A program made the position numbers and the translations under genes. 64,000 nucleotides of DNA from Phialophora verrucosa. Its lineage: Eukaryota > Ascomycota > Eurotiomycetes > Chaetothyriales > Herpotrichiellaceae. The notes beneath the pieces were generated by a model that ran no database searches, was not told the DNA's origin, and was given only the letters and a program-made list of their open reading frames with translations. The DNA lies in NCBI GenBank assembly GCA_002099365.1, contig MSED01000009.1, forward strand, positions 1,054,001 through 1,118,000, written 5' to 3'. Within the stretch, counting starts at the first letter, position 1. The number at the start of each line of letters is the position of its first letter. Shown piece after piece: positions 55,655-64,000 of the stretch.

Positions 55655-56563
55655 TCATTTGGCTTGCTTCGGGCCAACCCCTCTGAGCAACACAACCGTA
55701 TTCCCGCTCGCTAACGCGCTTCCCACCTTCTCACTGAACTCTAGCAACCGACCCCCTTCGACAAAGTAGATTCGTAATCGCTGTTCCTCCGTCTCCACCC
55801 TGTTGTTCACGTTGGCGACCTGCAGCCGCTTGGCCGCCTCATCGAGCATCCTGCCAACCGACCAGTCGGTGGAGAAGAACAAGTCCGCCCTGGGCAGCTT
55901 TGAAGTCGTCGAGGCCGCTTCGGCCTCCACATGCAGGTATACCCGCTTTTCGGGGGGTAATTTGTCATCGCCCTTTGCGGTCTTCTTCAGCGCATTGAGA
56001 GACGCCAGTTGAGCGGCCTTGCTGGACGGTTTCGGCTTCGGCGTCAATGCTTCTTGTCGTTCCTTACCCCATGATTTTAATCTTCCGAAGCCGAGCTTGA
56101 TCTTGTCTTTGTTGCTTTGCAGGGCAATGTCCAGCGGCCTGGCGCCTATTGGGACCAGATTCTTGCAGTCGTGATCCTCGCCCATGCGGTGTTTCAGGCA
56201 GTAGGTTCTGTTGCATTGTTGGCAGTGGACGCCTAGGTTTTGGGACGTGTTGACGAAAGTTTTGCATGTGGTCTCGGAACACTGGGTTGCGGTGGTGACG
56301 GAAGGTTTGCCTTGCGAGGCTGCGCCGGTGGTTCTGCCAACGCTGTTGAGGCGTCGGTTCTTCGCCCATTCGCCGGCGTGGGTGCATTTGTGTGCGGTTT
56401 CGGTTCGGTGATCGAGACAGAATGTGTGGTGGCAGGAGTCGCAGCGGAAGGGAAGAAAATCAAGTTGGTGGCAGTAGGCGAATTCGCAGTGGGCGCCAAT
56501 GGCTTCGACGTCTTTGTCCATGGCTCTGTACGAGGCGTCCGGGAGGGTGGTTGAGGACGACAT
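55655..56563 (-). CDS. AN1-type zinc-finger protein, Cuz1/ZFAND1-like
   Basis: Single exon, 302 residues, starting at the ATG of MSSSTTLPDASYRAMDKDVE; the frame extends 16 codons upstream to another ATG without conservation. Two AN1 zinc fingers lie in the first 150 residues: CEFAYCHQLDFLPFRCDSC..CLDH and CSETTCKTFVN..CQQCNRTYCLKH. A charged linker (KPKPSSKAAQLASLNALKK) leads to a C-terminal ubiquitin-like domain (LRIYFVEGGRLLEFSEKVGS). This arrangement is that of yeast Cuz1 and human ZFAND1, which link Cdc48/p97 and the 26S proteasome during arsenite and protein-folding stress. The assignment is by domain order and length; binding to Cdc48 is inferred. Confidence 0.88.
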   Translation of the reverse strand: MSSSTTLPDASYRAMDKDVEAIGAHCEFAYCHQLDFLPFRCDSCHHTFCLDHRTETAHKCTHAGEWAKNRRLNSVGRTTGAASQGKPSVTTATQCSETTCKTFVNTSQNLGVHCQQCNRTYCLKHRMGEDHDCKNLVPIGARPLDIALQSNKDKIKLGFGRLKSWGKERQEALTPKPKPSSKAAQLASLNALKKTAKGDDKLPPEKRVYLHVEAEAASTTSKLPRADLFFSTDWSVGRMLDEAAKRLQVANVNNRVETEEQRLRIYFVEGGRLLEFSEKVGSALASGNTVVLLRGVGPKQAK

Positions 56564-56915
56564 GCTGGGCGAGATGATGATATGATATATAAGAGGCAAT
56601 ATACGAAGCAATTAGTCTAGGGAGCTACTGTAGGAATCACAGAGCCGCCACCGCGTAGGCAGGGGCGCTTCGTCACCGACGACGGGTGTGCAAAGGTAAG
56701 GCTGATGTGAAGAAGGACGAGGCTCAGGCTGGAACGTTCAAGAAGCCAAAGTCCGCGCCATCATTTTCCCCGCGCCGAGGCTGGGCATCAGCCTTGCCGC
56801 TGCTTGCTTGGTAAGACGGTGGCGAACCGCTTTGTCCCAATCCATTCCTCACGAACAGCCGACGCCTTCGATCCTCCAAATGGGGGAGAAACTCGACTTG
56901 TGGCCGCCGTGACGC
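56564..56915. other. Intergenic region
   Basis: Promoter of the AN1 gene and 3' flank of the alcohol dehydrogenase gene. No gene is seen. Confidence 0.5.
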
Positions 56916-58147
56916 TCAATCCCAAAGCAACACCGCCTTGACCGTCTTGCCGCTATGTATGTCGTGGGCCGCCTGTTCAATATCCTTGGCTGCGTAAGTC
57001 TTGATGAGCTGATGGTACGGGAACTTCTCCTGTTCATTTGCCTTCAACAATTCTGGCAGGAATTCTTGAGGGTAGCAATCGCCTTGATTGCAGCCCACGT
57101 AGCTGCAACCTGCATTCACCATTTCGAAGATGTTGGCCGAAGCTTCGGCTGAGAGCTAAACATGTAGTCAGCAACGCACTACTCAGCGACGAGTGACGAA
57201 ACATACATCGCCAACACCAACTGTGACCACCTTTCCTTTGCGTGCGGCGCTATGAATCAGTTCCTTGACCACTGCTGGCCTTCCCGTTGTGTCGATTGCC
57301 CCGTCGACGCCCCGTCCGTCAGTTATGTCCATGAGGACTTTCATCAGCTCAGGCCGAACTCTGGAGTTGACACCGTGAGTTGCACCAAAGGATCGGGCCA
57401 ACTCTAGACGCGCGGGAACTATATCAACCGCAATGATTTTCTTCGGCGGCTTGTCTAGCGTCTTCAGTGCCATTATTGCTGATAATCCAACGGCTCCCGC
57501 GCCCACGACGACCACCGCCTCGTCCGGGCTCGGGCTGACGACGTTTAGCATGGCTAAGGGGTGAGCACAATATCCGACCTGTCCAAAGAACTGTGAGGGA
57601 CCTTACCTCCAGCCCCTGTCATCACCCCACACCCCAGTGGCGCCAGCCTCTCGAATGGGATACCCTTGTCGACCTTGACCAACCCGTTCTGCGACACCAG
57701 GATATGCTTTGCAAAGCTGCTCTGTCCAAAGAAATGACTTGTGACTCGTTTACCATCCTTCGGATCGGAAAACACTTTCGACCCGTCGAGCCTTCCAATG
57801 CCGAAATTGTACTGAAACCAAAGGTCGCAGTACGATGACTGCTTGCGTTCACAGTACTTGCATTCTCCACAGCAGGAAAAGACGACAATGACGTGGTCCC
57901 CTGGCGTCACTTTGGAGACTTCCGAGCCGACACGTTCAACAACGCCGGCGCCTTCGTGACCAAGGACGCCTGGGAACAAGTCCGGCATGGTAGCTTCCTT
58001 TGAGAAGTTCAGATCTGTATGGCACACGCCAGTGGCTTTGATGCGCACTAGCGCTTCATCTGGTCGCAGCTCATCGTTGAGCTCGACTTGCTGGTATTTG
58101 AATGGTGCTCCCGGCGTGGACACCACGATCGCGTCGGTAATCATCAT
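56916..58147 (-). CDS. Zinc-dependent alcohol dehydrogenase (MDR family, aryl-alcohol type)
   Basis: Three exons: 58147-57607, 57553-57207 and 57155-56916; 375 residues. Catalytic zinc ligands are Cys in TGVCHTD, His in GHEGAGVVE and Cys in PLGCGVMTGAG; the structural zinc is held by CCGECKYCERKQSSYC. The Rossmann motif VVGAGAVGLSAIMALK binds NAD(P), and VDIVPARLELA follows. Introns (53 and 51 bases) restore GAG-AMLNVV and VGVGD-LSAEAS. It resembles fungal aryl-alcohol or benzyl-alcohol dehydrogenases and class III-like enzymes; the substrate is unresolved. The start used is the first of two adjacent ATGs before ITDAIVVSTPGAPFKYQQVE; the open frame runs upstream without another ATG. Divergent from the broken MFS gene. 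Confidence 0.92.
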
Positions 58148-59218
58148 CGAGGCGGCTGCGACAGCTTGACCTTCGATAGCGTAGCCTGTGGTCCCTAAGA
58201 GATTTTGCACCTTATGCAGGCCGAGGGATTCCAAGTCGATATCGGCTTCCCCTCAAACTAAATTCTTGTTCGTAATACCACTCGACCAACAGCTGCAGAT
58301 TGATGCCATCGCATGTGTTTCACCGATGTGCTATGATTGTTCGAGATATCTGCGAATACAGCATGGAGAGGGGCATGAACATGACGAGGGATCCTGTGGG
58401 TCTTGATGCTGCCGAGGGAGGGGAACGAAGGCTGGTGCTTGGCAGGCACATCTCGTGAGGCCAATACTCCGTACACATCAGAATCTCCTCTACGCCAGCA
58501 CCTTCGTCCATGCCTTCCTCTATCGGAAGCTTGTGCCACATTTCACGACAGAAGGCGCCAGTATGCGCTTGGACTTTGCATGGATCGTGCCTACATAGTT
58601 CTGCGACTACAAAGGAGTAGGTCAAGCAGGCACAAGCTGATATGTTGAGAATTATTACCCAAGACGAAGAAGGAACAGGATCGAACTCTGCAACGTTAGA
58701 TCCAGTTATTATCTGTCTGATCCTCTTGAGAAGGGACCGTTGATGCTGTTGTATTTCCGGCTGGCACCTTGGATATTCATGAGAGAAGATCACGAGCCAA
58801 TTATTGGTGTGGGAGCGAACGACCTGCCGCGGCAGCTACTGCAGGGCTTCAGGGGGGCGTCACATCTTCTATCCTCTCAGCTGAGAACCCCATGTTGTGC
58901 TGTTAGGCGCAAAGCCATGAACTGGCAATTCTTTGATATCCTTCTTGGGGGATTCGCGAGATTCTGCGGTGATTACGGAGTACTCGATAGGGTACGTATG
59001 GTGCTCTAGTGCTCCGACCTTCTGCTCGAACACCTCGCAACCATCCCTGATACGTCTCATCTCATTCGGCGCTGTGAGACACGCCGCTCGATCAAGAAGT
59101 CGGCACAAGTTGCATCGCCCACTGCTGCGTCTGAGGTTGCTGACGATAGGGGGTATTCCTCGACCTTCACTTCGGCTCACACTCATCACAATCAGCCCAA
59201 TTTCTCTTGTCGTCAAGA
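58148..59218. other. Divergent intergenic region
   Basis: Promoters of the alcohol dehydrogenase and the MFS pseudogene. A minus-strand frame at 58869-59216 (CNLCRLLDRAACLTAPNE) vaguely recalls HET-domain N-termini, but no further motif supports it. No gene is called. Confidence 0.45.
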
Positions 59219-61156
59219 ATGGCTACCACAACTGTCGCCACAGACCCATCAGCCCGTAGTAGCAGAGTCAGCACAAGCATTGATAGGAACAATTCCGGCA
59301 ATTCACAGCAACGGCAAGACCAGCGCATTTACCTAAGGGAAGTCGGCGTCGATGATGTCTCTGGTTTGGCATCGCCCGAGGACGACGACATGCCTTCTCC
59401 TGTCGGCGAAACCAAGCCCTTTCGGCACACTCGACGCTCCTGGCTCGTCATGCTGTCCATTTCCGCCATATCTCTCTGCGGCTCTGTCGAAGGCACGATC
59501 GTGGTCAACGCCTTGCCCACAATCGCTGCAGCCTTGGGCGGTGGCAACAACCTGTACCTGTGGGTGCCAAATGCATGCTTCCTGGCTTCCATTGCAGTAC
59601 TCCCGCTTTATGCCCAAGTAAGCAACATCTTTGGCCGCCGGGCCATGCTGCTGGGTGCGGTCTCGCTGTTTGTCCTTGGCTGCGCCCTAGGCGGTGCCAG
59701 CCAATCGATGACCATGCTCATCATTGCCCGCACAATCCAGGGAGTGGGCAGCGGCGGGGTCGACACCCTGACCGAGACCGTCATTCTGGACTTGGTTCCG
59801 CTGCGCGAACGCGCCAAGGATCTGTCGTATGTGTCGATAGGCACTACCGTCGGCTACGTCGGGGGACCCTTCCTGGGCGGGCTGATCGTTGTGAAGGTAG
59901 GCTGGCCCTGGGTCTTCTATCTCAATGCCATCCTCGGCGGCGTTGCCCTCGTTATGTTTTTCTTCTTTCTTCGCGTCAAGTACCGACGTGATCAGACCTT
60001 TTGGTCCAAGGTCAAGCGGATTGATTTCGGCGGCAACGCCATCTTTATCGGGGCCGTTGTCACCGTGCTATTGGCGCTGACCTAGGGCGGACTTGTCTAC
60101 CGTTGGAACAGCGCCCAGATCCTTGTACCTCTTATCCTCGGTCTATTAGACCTCTTGGTCTTTCTCGCTTTCGAGTGGACTCCTCGCATTGCTCCAGAGC
60201 CGTCGTTTCCACGCGCTCTCGTTTCCAATCGCACGTCGTCAGCAGTCCTTGCCATGACGCCGGTCAACTCGATCACTATGTACGGCACCTTCTACTTCTT
60301 ACCTGTCTACTTCCAGGGCGTGCTTGCGAAATCTCCGCTGGATTCTGGGATCGCTCTCGCTCCCATCTCGGCCGCCGTAATCCCCTGTGCGGTTGTTTCT
60401 GGCATTCTGCTATCCAAGGTAGGCAAGTATCGGCCGATCCATATTTTCGGCTGGTCGGCCATGCTTGTCACCCTTGGTCTGTGCAGTACTCTGGACAGTC
60501 ATTCCCCGACCGCAGCTTGGGCATGCTTTGAAATCCTGGGTGCCGCTGGTCTAGGCTCGCTATCCATCTCACTACTACCAGCACTGCAAGCACCGCTGGA
60601 GGAGCGCCACGCAGCGACTTCAACTGGCATTTACAGCGTCGCGCGTGGATTTGGCGCGATCTGGGGCGTCACCATTCCACCAGCCATCTTCAACACCGTC
60701 GCATCAAGGCATCAAGTTCCGACCAACGGATCATCGGCGGCTTTGGCCGCACGCCTTGCCGACGGTCAGGCCTACCAGCTCGCCACGAAAGCTTTTCTCG
60801 ACTCCTTGGACCCGTCCGACAGCGTGGTCCGAGAACAAGTGATTGCCATTTTCGAACACGCCATCCACGTCGTCTTCTATGTCTTGGTGGCTTTTGCAGG
60901 CCTCGGCCTGCTTCTTGTGATGCTGGAAAAGGAGGTCCCGATGCGGACGGAGACCAACACTGAATTTGGGCTGGAGGAGAGTATCAAGGATGGGGGGAAT
61001 GAGGGCCGTGTCGGTGACGGTGATGGTGACGAGGAGGAAGTCGGCGACGTGATCGTTGCCGCTGAAAGGAGTCACCTCAATGATGGTATTAGCGGCGCGC
61101 ATTCCAGGGTCGTTGATGTTATTTCACTGGGAGAAGTGACGGGTCAGGCTCGATAG
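59219..61156 (+). pseudogene. MFS (DHA2-type) transporter broken by an in-frame TAG
   Basis: One reading frame of 645 codons is continuous from the ATG at 59219 to a TAG at 61154-61156, except for a TAG at codon 289 (60083-60085). Both sides are clearly one protein: helices 1-8 (SWLVMLSISAISLCGSVEGT, GRRAMLLGAVSLFVLGCALG, motif C-like region GYVGGPFLGGLIV) before it and helices 9-14 (YGTFYFLPVYFQGVLAKSPL, FGAIWGVTIPPAIF) after it. At the break relatives have Trp, so TGG to TAG is the simplest explanation. An intron cannot remove the codon: the only local GT..AG pair ending in this TAG is 30 bases. It is either a recent pseudogene, a strain polymorphism, a read error or readthrough. A DHA2 exporter otherwise. 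Confidence 0.8.
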
Positions 61157-62052
61157 AAAGGTAATATTAATTATCTTCTTGTCAGTCCTTGTCAGCCAGT
61201 GGGCGGGTGGTTAAAACTCATTGCGCACTATCAGCCGACCATTCTAATAAATCGTGTCGATGGAGCACCTAAGAAAAGGAGAAGGAATGATATTATCAAG
61301 TTCAATGATATGGGAACTTCATCTTTGGTTCACAAAACTGCCATATATGTCATGAACTGCTGGTTTAAGACAGTATATAAGCTAACAGGCCCAAGATCTA
61401 GGCACGAATTGCCATAATTCTTAGTCTTTTTGGACGGTCCCCAAGGGACTGTGGACCTCTTCCTGACAATATATATCTGGAAATCTCGCCAAGGATTAGG
61501 CCCTCAACTACTATACGAAGTATAGTCGCGGAGCGGAGTACGCACGTATCACGAGTCAGCCAAGATCAGGCGTGCCATCCATCCCCTTCGACGCGGGATA
61601 GATATACGAGTAGTCCTACGGAGTGCGGAGGACATAATCACACTGGGATTGACAGCGGTTGAGCAACTCACCCACCTATGTTAGAAATATACGTATAGAT
61701 CTTCCGTGATCACGCGTCTCTACTTATCCTAATCACTCCGATACATTTGATATCTTCGGGTAAGATATCCTACACCTTACGTGCCTGTTGACGAACAGCG
61801 GAGATATTATCGTTGATGAAGCACTCCTCTCCTTGGCCGAATCGACACTTCAGCTACAAGTGCGTATTCCGTGTACTGTAGGATAGTCGGTCGGATCACC
61901 TGGACTGAGTGCCGTCAGGTCAAATCAAGTCAAATCAACAAGTCCAGTCATATCAGCAAGTCCAGTTATATCAACAAGTCCAGCGACGAGTCAATCCAGT
62001 CAGTCTCACTCACTCACTCACGCTCACAATAACAATATAATATGTTCCACCT
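61157..62052. other. Intergenic region with 18-base tandem repeats
   Basis: 3' flank of the MFS pseudogene and upstream DNA of the transcription-factor gene. It contains a 6-base inverted repeat (61510-61526), three 18-base tandem units at 61934-61987 and a CACT microsatellite before the ATG. No gene is seen. Confidence 0.55.
61934..61987. repeat. Three 18-base tandem units (ATCAACAAGTCCAGTCAT-like)
   Basis: Units at 61934-61951, 61952-61969 and 61970-61987 differ at a few positions; the core ATCARCAAGTCCAG is common to all. They lie 66 bases before the transcription-factor ATG, followed by a CACTCACTCACTCAC tract, so they may fall in its 5' leader. Confidence 0.75.
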
Positions 62053-63648
62053 ATGACAATGTCGACGCGATTCCACGAATATACATTCGTCCAAGTCCTC
62101 CCGTCTCAGCCCCGTTCTCAGTCCAAGGCCACCAAACTCGCCCACCGCCTGCAGAGAAGCGAGAAGAAATCGCAGCAGGCTGCGTGTTCGGGTTATCATA
62201 GGAAAGGGGCGGGGCAGGTGAGACCGCGAGCGGCGTCTATTACCATCTTACCGGCAACACTGTCCAGATCTGGACGTGGACGCGGACCTGGACCTGGACC
62301 TGGATGTGCATCTGGCCGATTTGAGGGAGATTGTTCGGACCACCGATATTCAAGGGAGGATGGACAATCCACGCAGTCTACCACCAATGCTGTCGCTAAA
62401 ACGACGCCGCTAGACGAAGCGCTGGCACTCTACTTCCACCGGACGACGTCCAACTGTAGGGTGAACACCCCTCTAGACCGGGGCTTTCAAAGCCTCCGGA
62501 GGGATCCCTTCCTATGTACTCCCGCCGGCGAGCCCGAGGACGGGGCGCTCATCGACTTTTTCGCCCATGACATAGGCCCGATAAACGAGTCAGTGGCCTG
62601 GATCTTCAACGTCACCAACATGGCGGCGGGGATGCTGGAGATAGTGGCCCAGGAGAGCTTCTACGACGTCATGCTCTGCGTGTTGCAGGCAATGAGGGAC
62701 TCATTGGGCTCGGCGCGCTTGTCGCCTTCTGTGGCAGTGCTTCGGCGCAAAGGGCGGGCGATTGCAAAAGTGCGGGAAGGACTGGGCGGGGCCGAGTGTG
62801 AGAACCCCGACACGGTGTTGTGCGCTATCCTCATGCTGGCTGTTCTGGAGGGTCGGTTCCAAGCGACAAATGCCAGCGCGGTGCACAAGAAGACGATATC
62901 AACCATCACGTCACAGAAAGGCGGGCTCGCAAGCTTTGAGGCTGGAGGCGTCTTCAAGGCCAGTGCCATGCAATTCGACACATTCTGGATGTGGGAAACA
63001 GGCAAGACGATGTTCCCTGGGCAGCGACGAGTCCATGACCCCGTCTACCTCTCCGATCCGTCGTCAATGCACCTGATTTTGAGTTTGCCGATCGGTTTCC
63101 GCGATTTGTTCCTCCAAAGAGCACTCTCCTTTGATATCCTACCGATCCTCGCACGGGCAACGCATTTCAGCGGGCTAAGCGCCTGTGAGCGTGCTGAACT
63201 TCTTCGTGAGGCCCGCACGCAAAAGAAGGCATTCGACGATTTCTGCGAAGCATGTCCTTGCCTCGGACAGAATGACGACAAATACCAACCGCTGGAGAGA
63301 TTGCTAACCATGTCAATGATATATTATATCTATGGTGCTTTCGCGCCCAGAGCTTTCCCGACAGGCCCCGGTGGACCAATCCCAGATCTGACCCGGAGAC
63401 TGATGTCGTATCAGTCGACGACCATGGCTGAAGAGGCATGCTCTCAGTGGATGTGGATTTTGGCAATCGACTTGTCGTGGACGGGAAGCCAAGTTCCGCT
63501 TGACAAGCAACCTTCCATGCTCCAGTTGCAGCTCCGCTATCCAGAGTTCCGCTCTGTGGAGACGGTTATGGCACTTGGCACGAAGTTTCTGTGGACACGA
63601 GAGATGACAAAGTCTGTCCAGTCGTACTGGCAGGATGTTACAATCTGA
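62053..63648 (+). CDS. Fungal-specific transcription factor-like protein (531 aa)
   Basis: Single exon from the ATG at 62053 (a second ATG is two codons later). The N-terminal YTFVQVLPSQPRSQSKATKL and LAHRLQRSEKKSQQ matches the family signature of short motif plus basic helix seen at 14297 and 47003, with no zinc cluster. A low-complexity tract (GRGRGPGPGPGCASG) comes from repeated GGACCT units. The helical core includes DPFLCTPAGEPEDGALIDFF, ESVAWIFNVTNMAAGMLEIV, AILMLAVLEGRFQATNASAV and the C-terminal YPEFRSVETVMALGTKFLWT. Length and ending suggest it is complete. Whether it binds DNA directly is unknown. It lies downstream of the broken MFS exporter and tail-to-tail with the next gene, 5 bases between stop codons. 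Confidence 0.82.
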   Translation: MTMSTRFHEYTFVQVLPSQPRSQSKATKLAHRLQRSEKKSQQAACSGYHRKGAGQVRPRAASITILPATLSRSGRGRGPGPGPGCASGRFEGDCSDHRYSREDGQSTQSTTNAVAKTTPLDEALALYFHRTTSNCRVNTPLDRGFQSLRRDPFLCTPAGEPEDGALIDFFAHDIGPINESVAWIFNVTNMAAGMLEIVAQESFYDVMLCVLQAMRDSLGSARLSPSVAVLRRKGRAIAKVREGLGGAECENPDTVLCAILMLAVLEGRFQATNASAVHKKTISTITSQKGGLASFEAGGVFKASAMQFDTFWMWETGKTMFPGQRRVHDPVYLSDPSSMHLILSLPIGFRDLFLQRALSFDILPILARATHFSGLSACERAELLREARTQKKAFDDFCEACPCLGQNDDKYQPLERLLTMSMIYYIYGAFAPRAFPTGPGGPIPDLTRRLMSYQSTTMAEEACSQWMWILAIDLSWTGSQVPLDKQPSMLQLQLRYPEFRSVETVMALGTKFLWTREMTKSVQSYWQDVTI

Positions 63649-63653
63649 AGCCA

Positions 63654-63998
63654 TTAATCTCCAAGATATTGCAGGAGATGCAGTCCAGTAAACCTGCCGT
63701 CGAAGACAGGTTGAAGGTGGTCGAACAATGCTAATACGTGTTCCCTGGGTATGCCATCCGGGTCCATCGAGACCATCGCCGTGGCATCGAGCTGTTCTCC
63801 TCCACGGTCACCTTTACTTTTCCTCAAAGGTTCGAGAGGTTGTGGTTTCAACAGTATCTTCCAGGCCCTGCGGGCTAGGATGACCGATTCCTCCAGAAGT
63901 ATGGAAACGGCATCGCTCGGCAGGCGCGGTCCTTTCCCCCCATCGTTGGCTTCCTGTGCTCGAAGTCCAAGAATCTCCGAGAGATGGAACTGGGTTTG
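63654..63998 (-). CDS. 3' end of an unidentified gene, cut by the window edge
   Basis: A minus-strand frame open to the window edge ends at a TAA at 63654-63656, 114 codons visible. It reads QTQFHLSEILGLRAQEANDG, then helical VSILLEESVILARRAWKILL and REHVLALFDHLQPVFDGRF. No domain is recognised, but codon use and absence of stops suggest a real coding exon. The stop lies 5 bases after the stop of the convergent transcription-factor gene, unusually tight. Confidence 0.5.
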   Translation of the reverse strand, partial: QTQFHLSEILGLRAQEANDGGKGPRLPSDAVSILLEESVILARRAWKILLKPQPLEPLRKSKGDRGGEQLDATAMVSMDPDGIPREHVLALFDHLQPVFDGRFTGLHLLQYLGD

Positions 63999-64000
63999 CG

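Noticed and set aside
58869..59216. Possible HET-domain protein fragment on the minus strand
   Set aside because: Only CNLCRLL resembles such proteins; no further HET motif is seen, and the frame overlaps the MFS promoter.
60056..60085. 30-base intron that would remove the TAG in the MFS gene
   Set aside because: It has GT..AG ends but is far shorter than any fungal intron I would accept, and removal would delete conserved transmembrane residues.
61510..61526. loxP-like inverted repeat (ACTATA CGAAG TATAGT)
   Set aside because: Arms are only 6 bases and the spacer does not match a recombinase site; the resemblance to the loxP arm is short enough to be chance.
1..64000. Backbone synthase (PKS/NRPS/terpene) to match the P450 and MFS genes
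   Set aside because: No ketosynthase, adenylation or terpene-cyclase motifs were seen, so a secondary-metabolite cluster is not claimed.

Overview
The window is nuclear DNA of a filamentous ascomycete (Pezizomycotina). The evidence is short GT..AG introns of about 45-130 bases with CTAAC/CTGAC-like branch sites, dispersed genes on both strands, and typical fungal families: a Zn2Cys6 regulator, 'fungal-specific' transcription factors, DHA2-type MFS pumps, a sedolisin, a cyanide-hydratase-like nitrilase and a fungal ankyrin protein. Class-level placement (perhaps Eurotiomycetes) is a guess. I found no rRNA, tRNA, CRISPR array, intact transposon or virus.

Layout. 1-3272 is gene-poor. 3273-10201 carries a large ankyrin protein, a small probable mitochondrial membrane protein and a GPI-anchored serine carboxypeptidase. 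11986-19864 holds a P450, a transcription factor, a small conserved protein and an MFS exporter; this resembles a small accessory or metabolite neighbourhood but has no backbone synthase. 20481-32309 is mainly housekeeping: methylsterol oxidase (ERG25), a pterin-carbinolamine dehydratase-like protein, a Ser/Gly-rich membrane protein, inositol monophosphatase, proteasome ATPase RPT6 and a Vnx1-like cation/H+ exchanger. 33364-46220 has an F-box protein, an anoctamin/TMEM16 scramblase divergent from an FMN-dependent hydroxy-acid oxidase, a sedolisin, an NmrA-like reductase and a beta-carbonic anhydrase.

47003-52054 is a decaying regulator patch: a truncated transcription factor, an intact five-exon Zn2Cys6 factor, and a transcription-factor pseudogene with a nonsense codon and two frame changes. 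52103-58147 returns to intact genes: nitrilase, thymidylate synthase with three phased CGCGTC boxes upstream, a Cuz1-like AN1 zinc-finger protein and a zinc alcohol dehydrogenase. The right end has an MFS gene broken by one in-frame TAG, another fungal transcription factor and the 3' end of an unidentified gene.

The genes do not form one pathway. Links that can be argued are P450 + regulator + exporter on the left, sedolisin and carboxypeptidase as secreted or surface peptidases, and paralogous zinc-less transcription factors (14297, 47003, 51296, 62053) in different states of preservation. The most notable details are an ERG25 start codon split by an intron, phased CGCGTC motifs before thymidylate synthase, a possible alternative zinc-binding C-terminus in the F-box gene, and a 26-base perfect inverted repeat whose arm recurs 9 kb away. 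I see no convincing new multi-gene system. All exon boundaries were placed by eye from splice signals, reading frame and family conservation.
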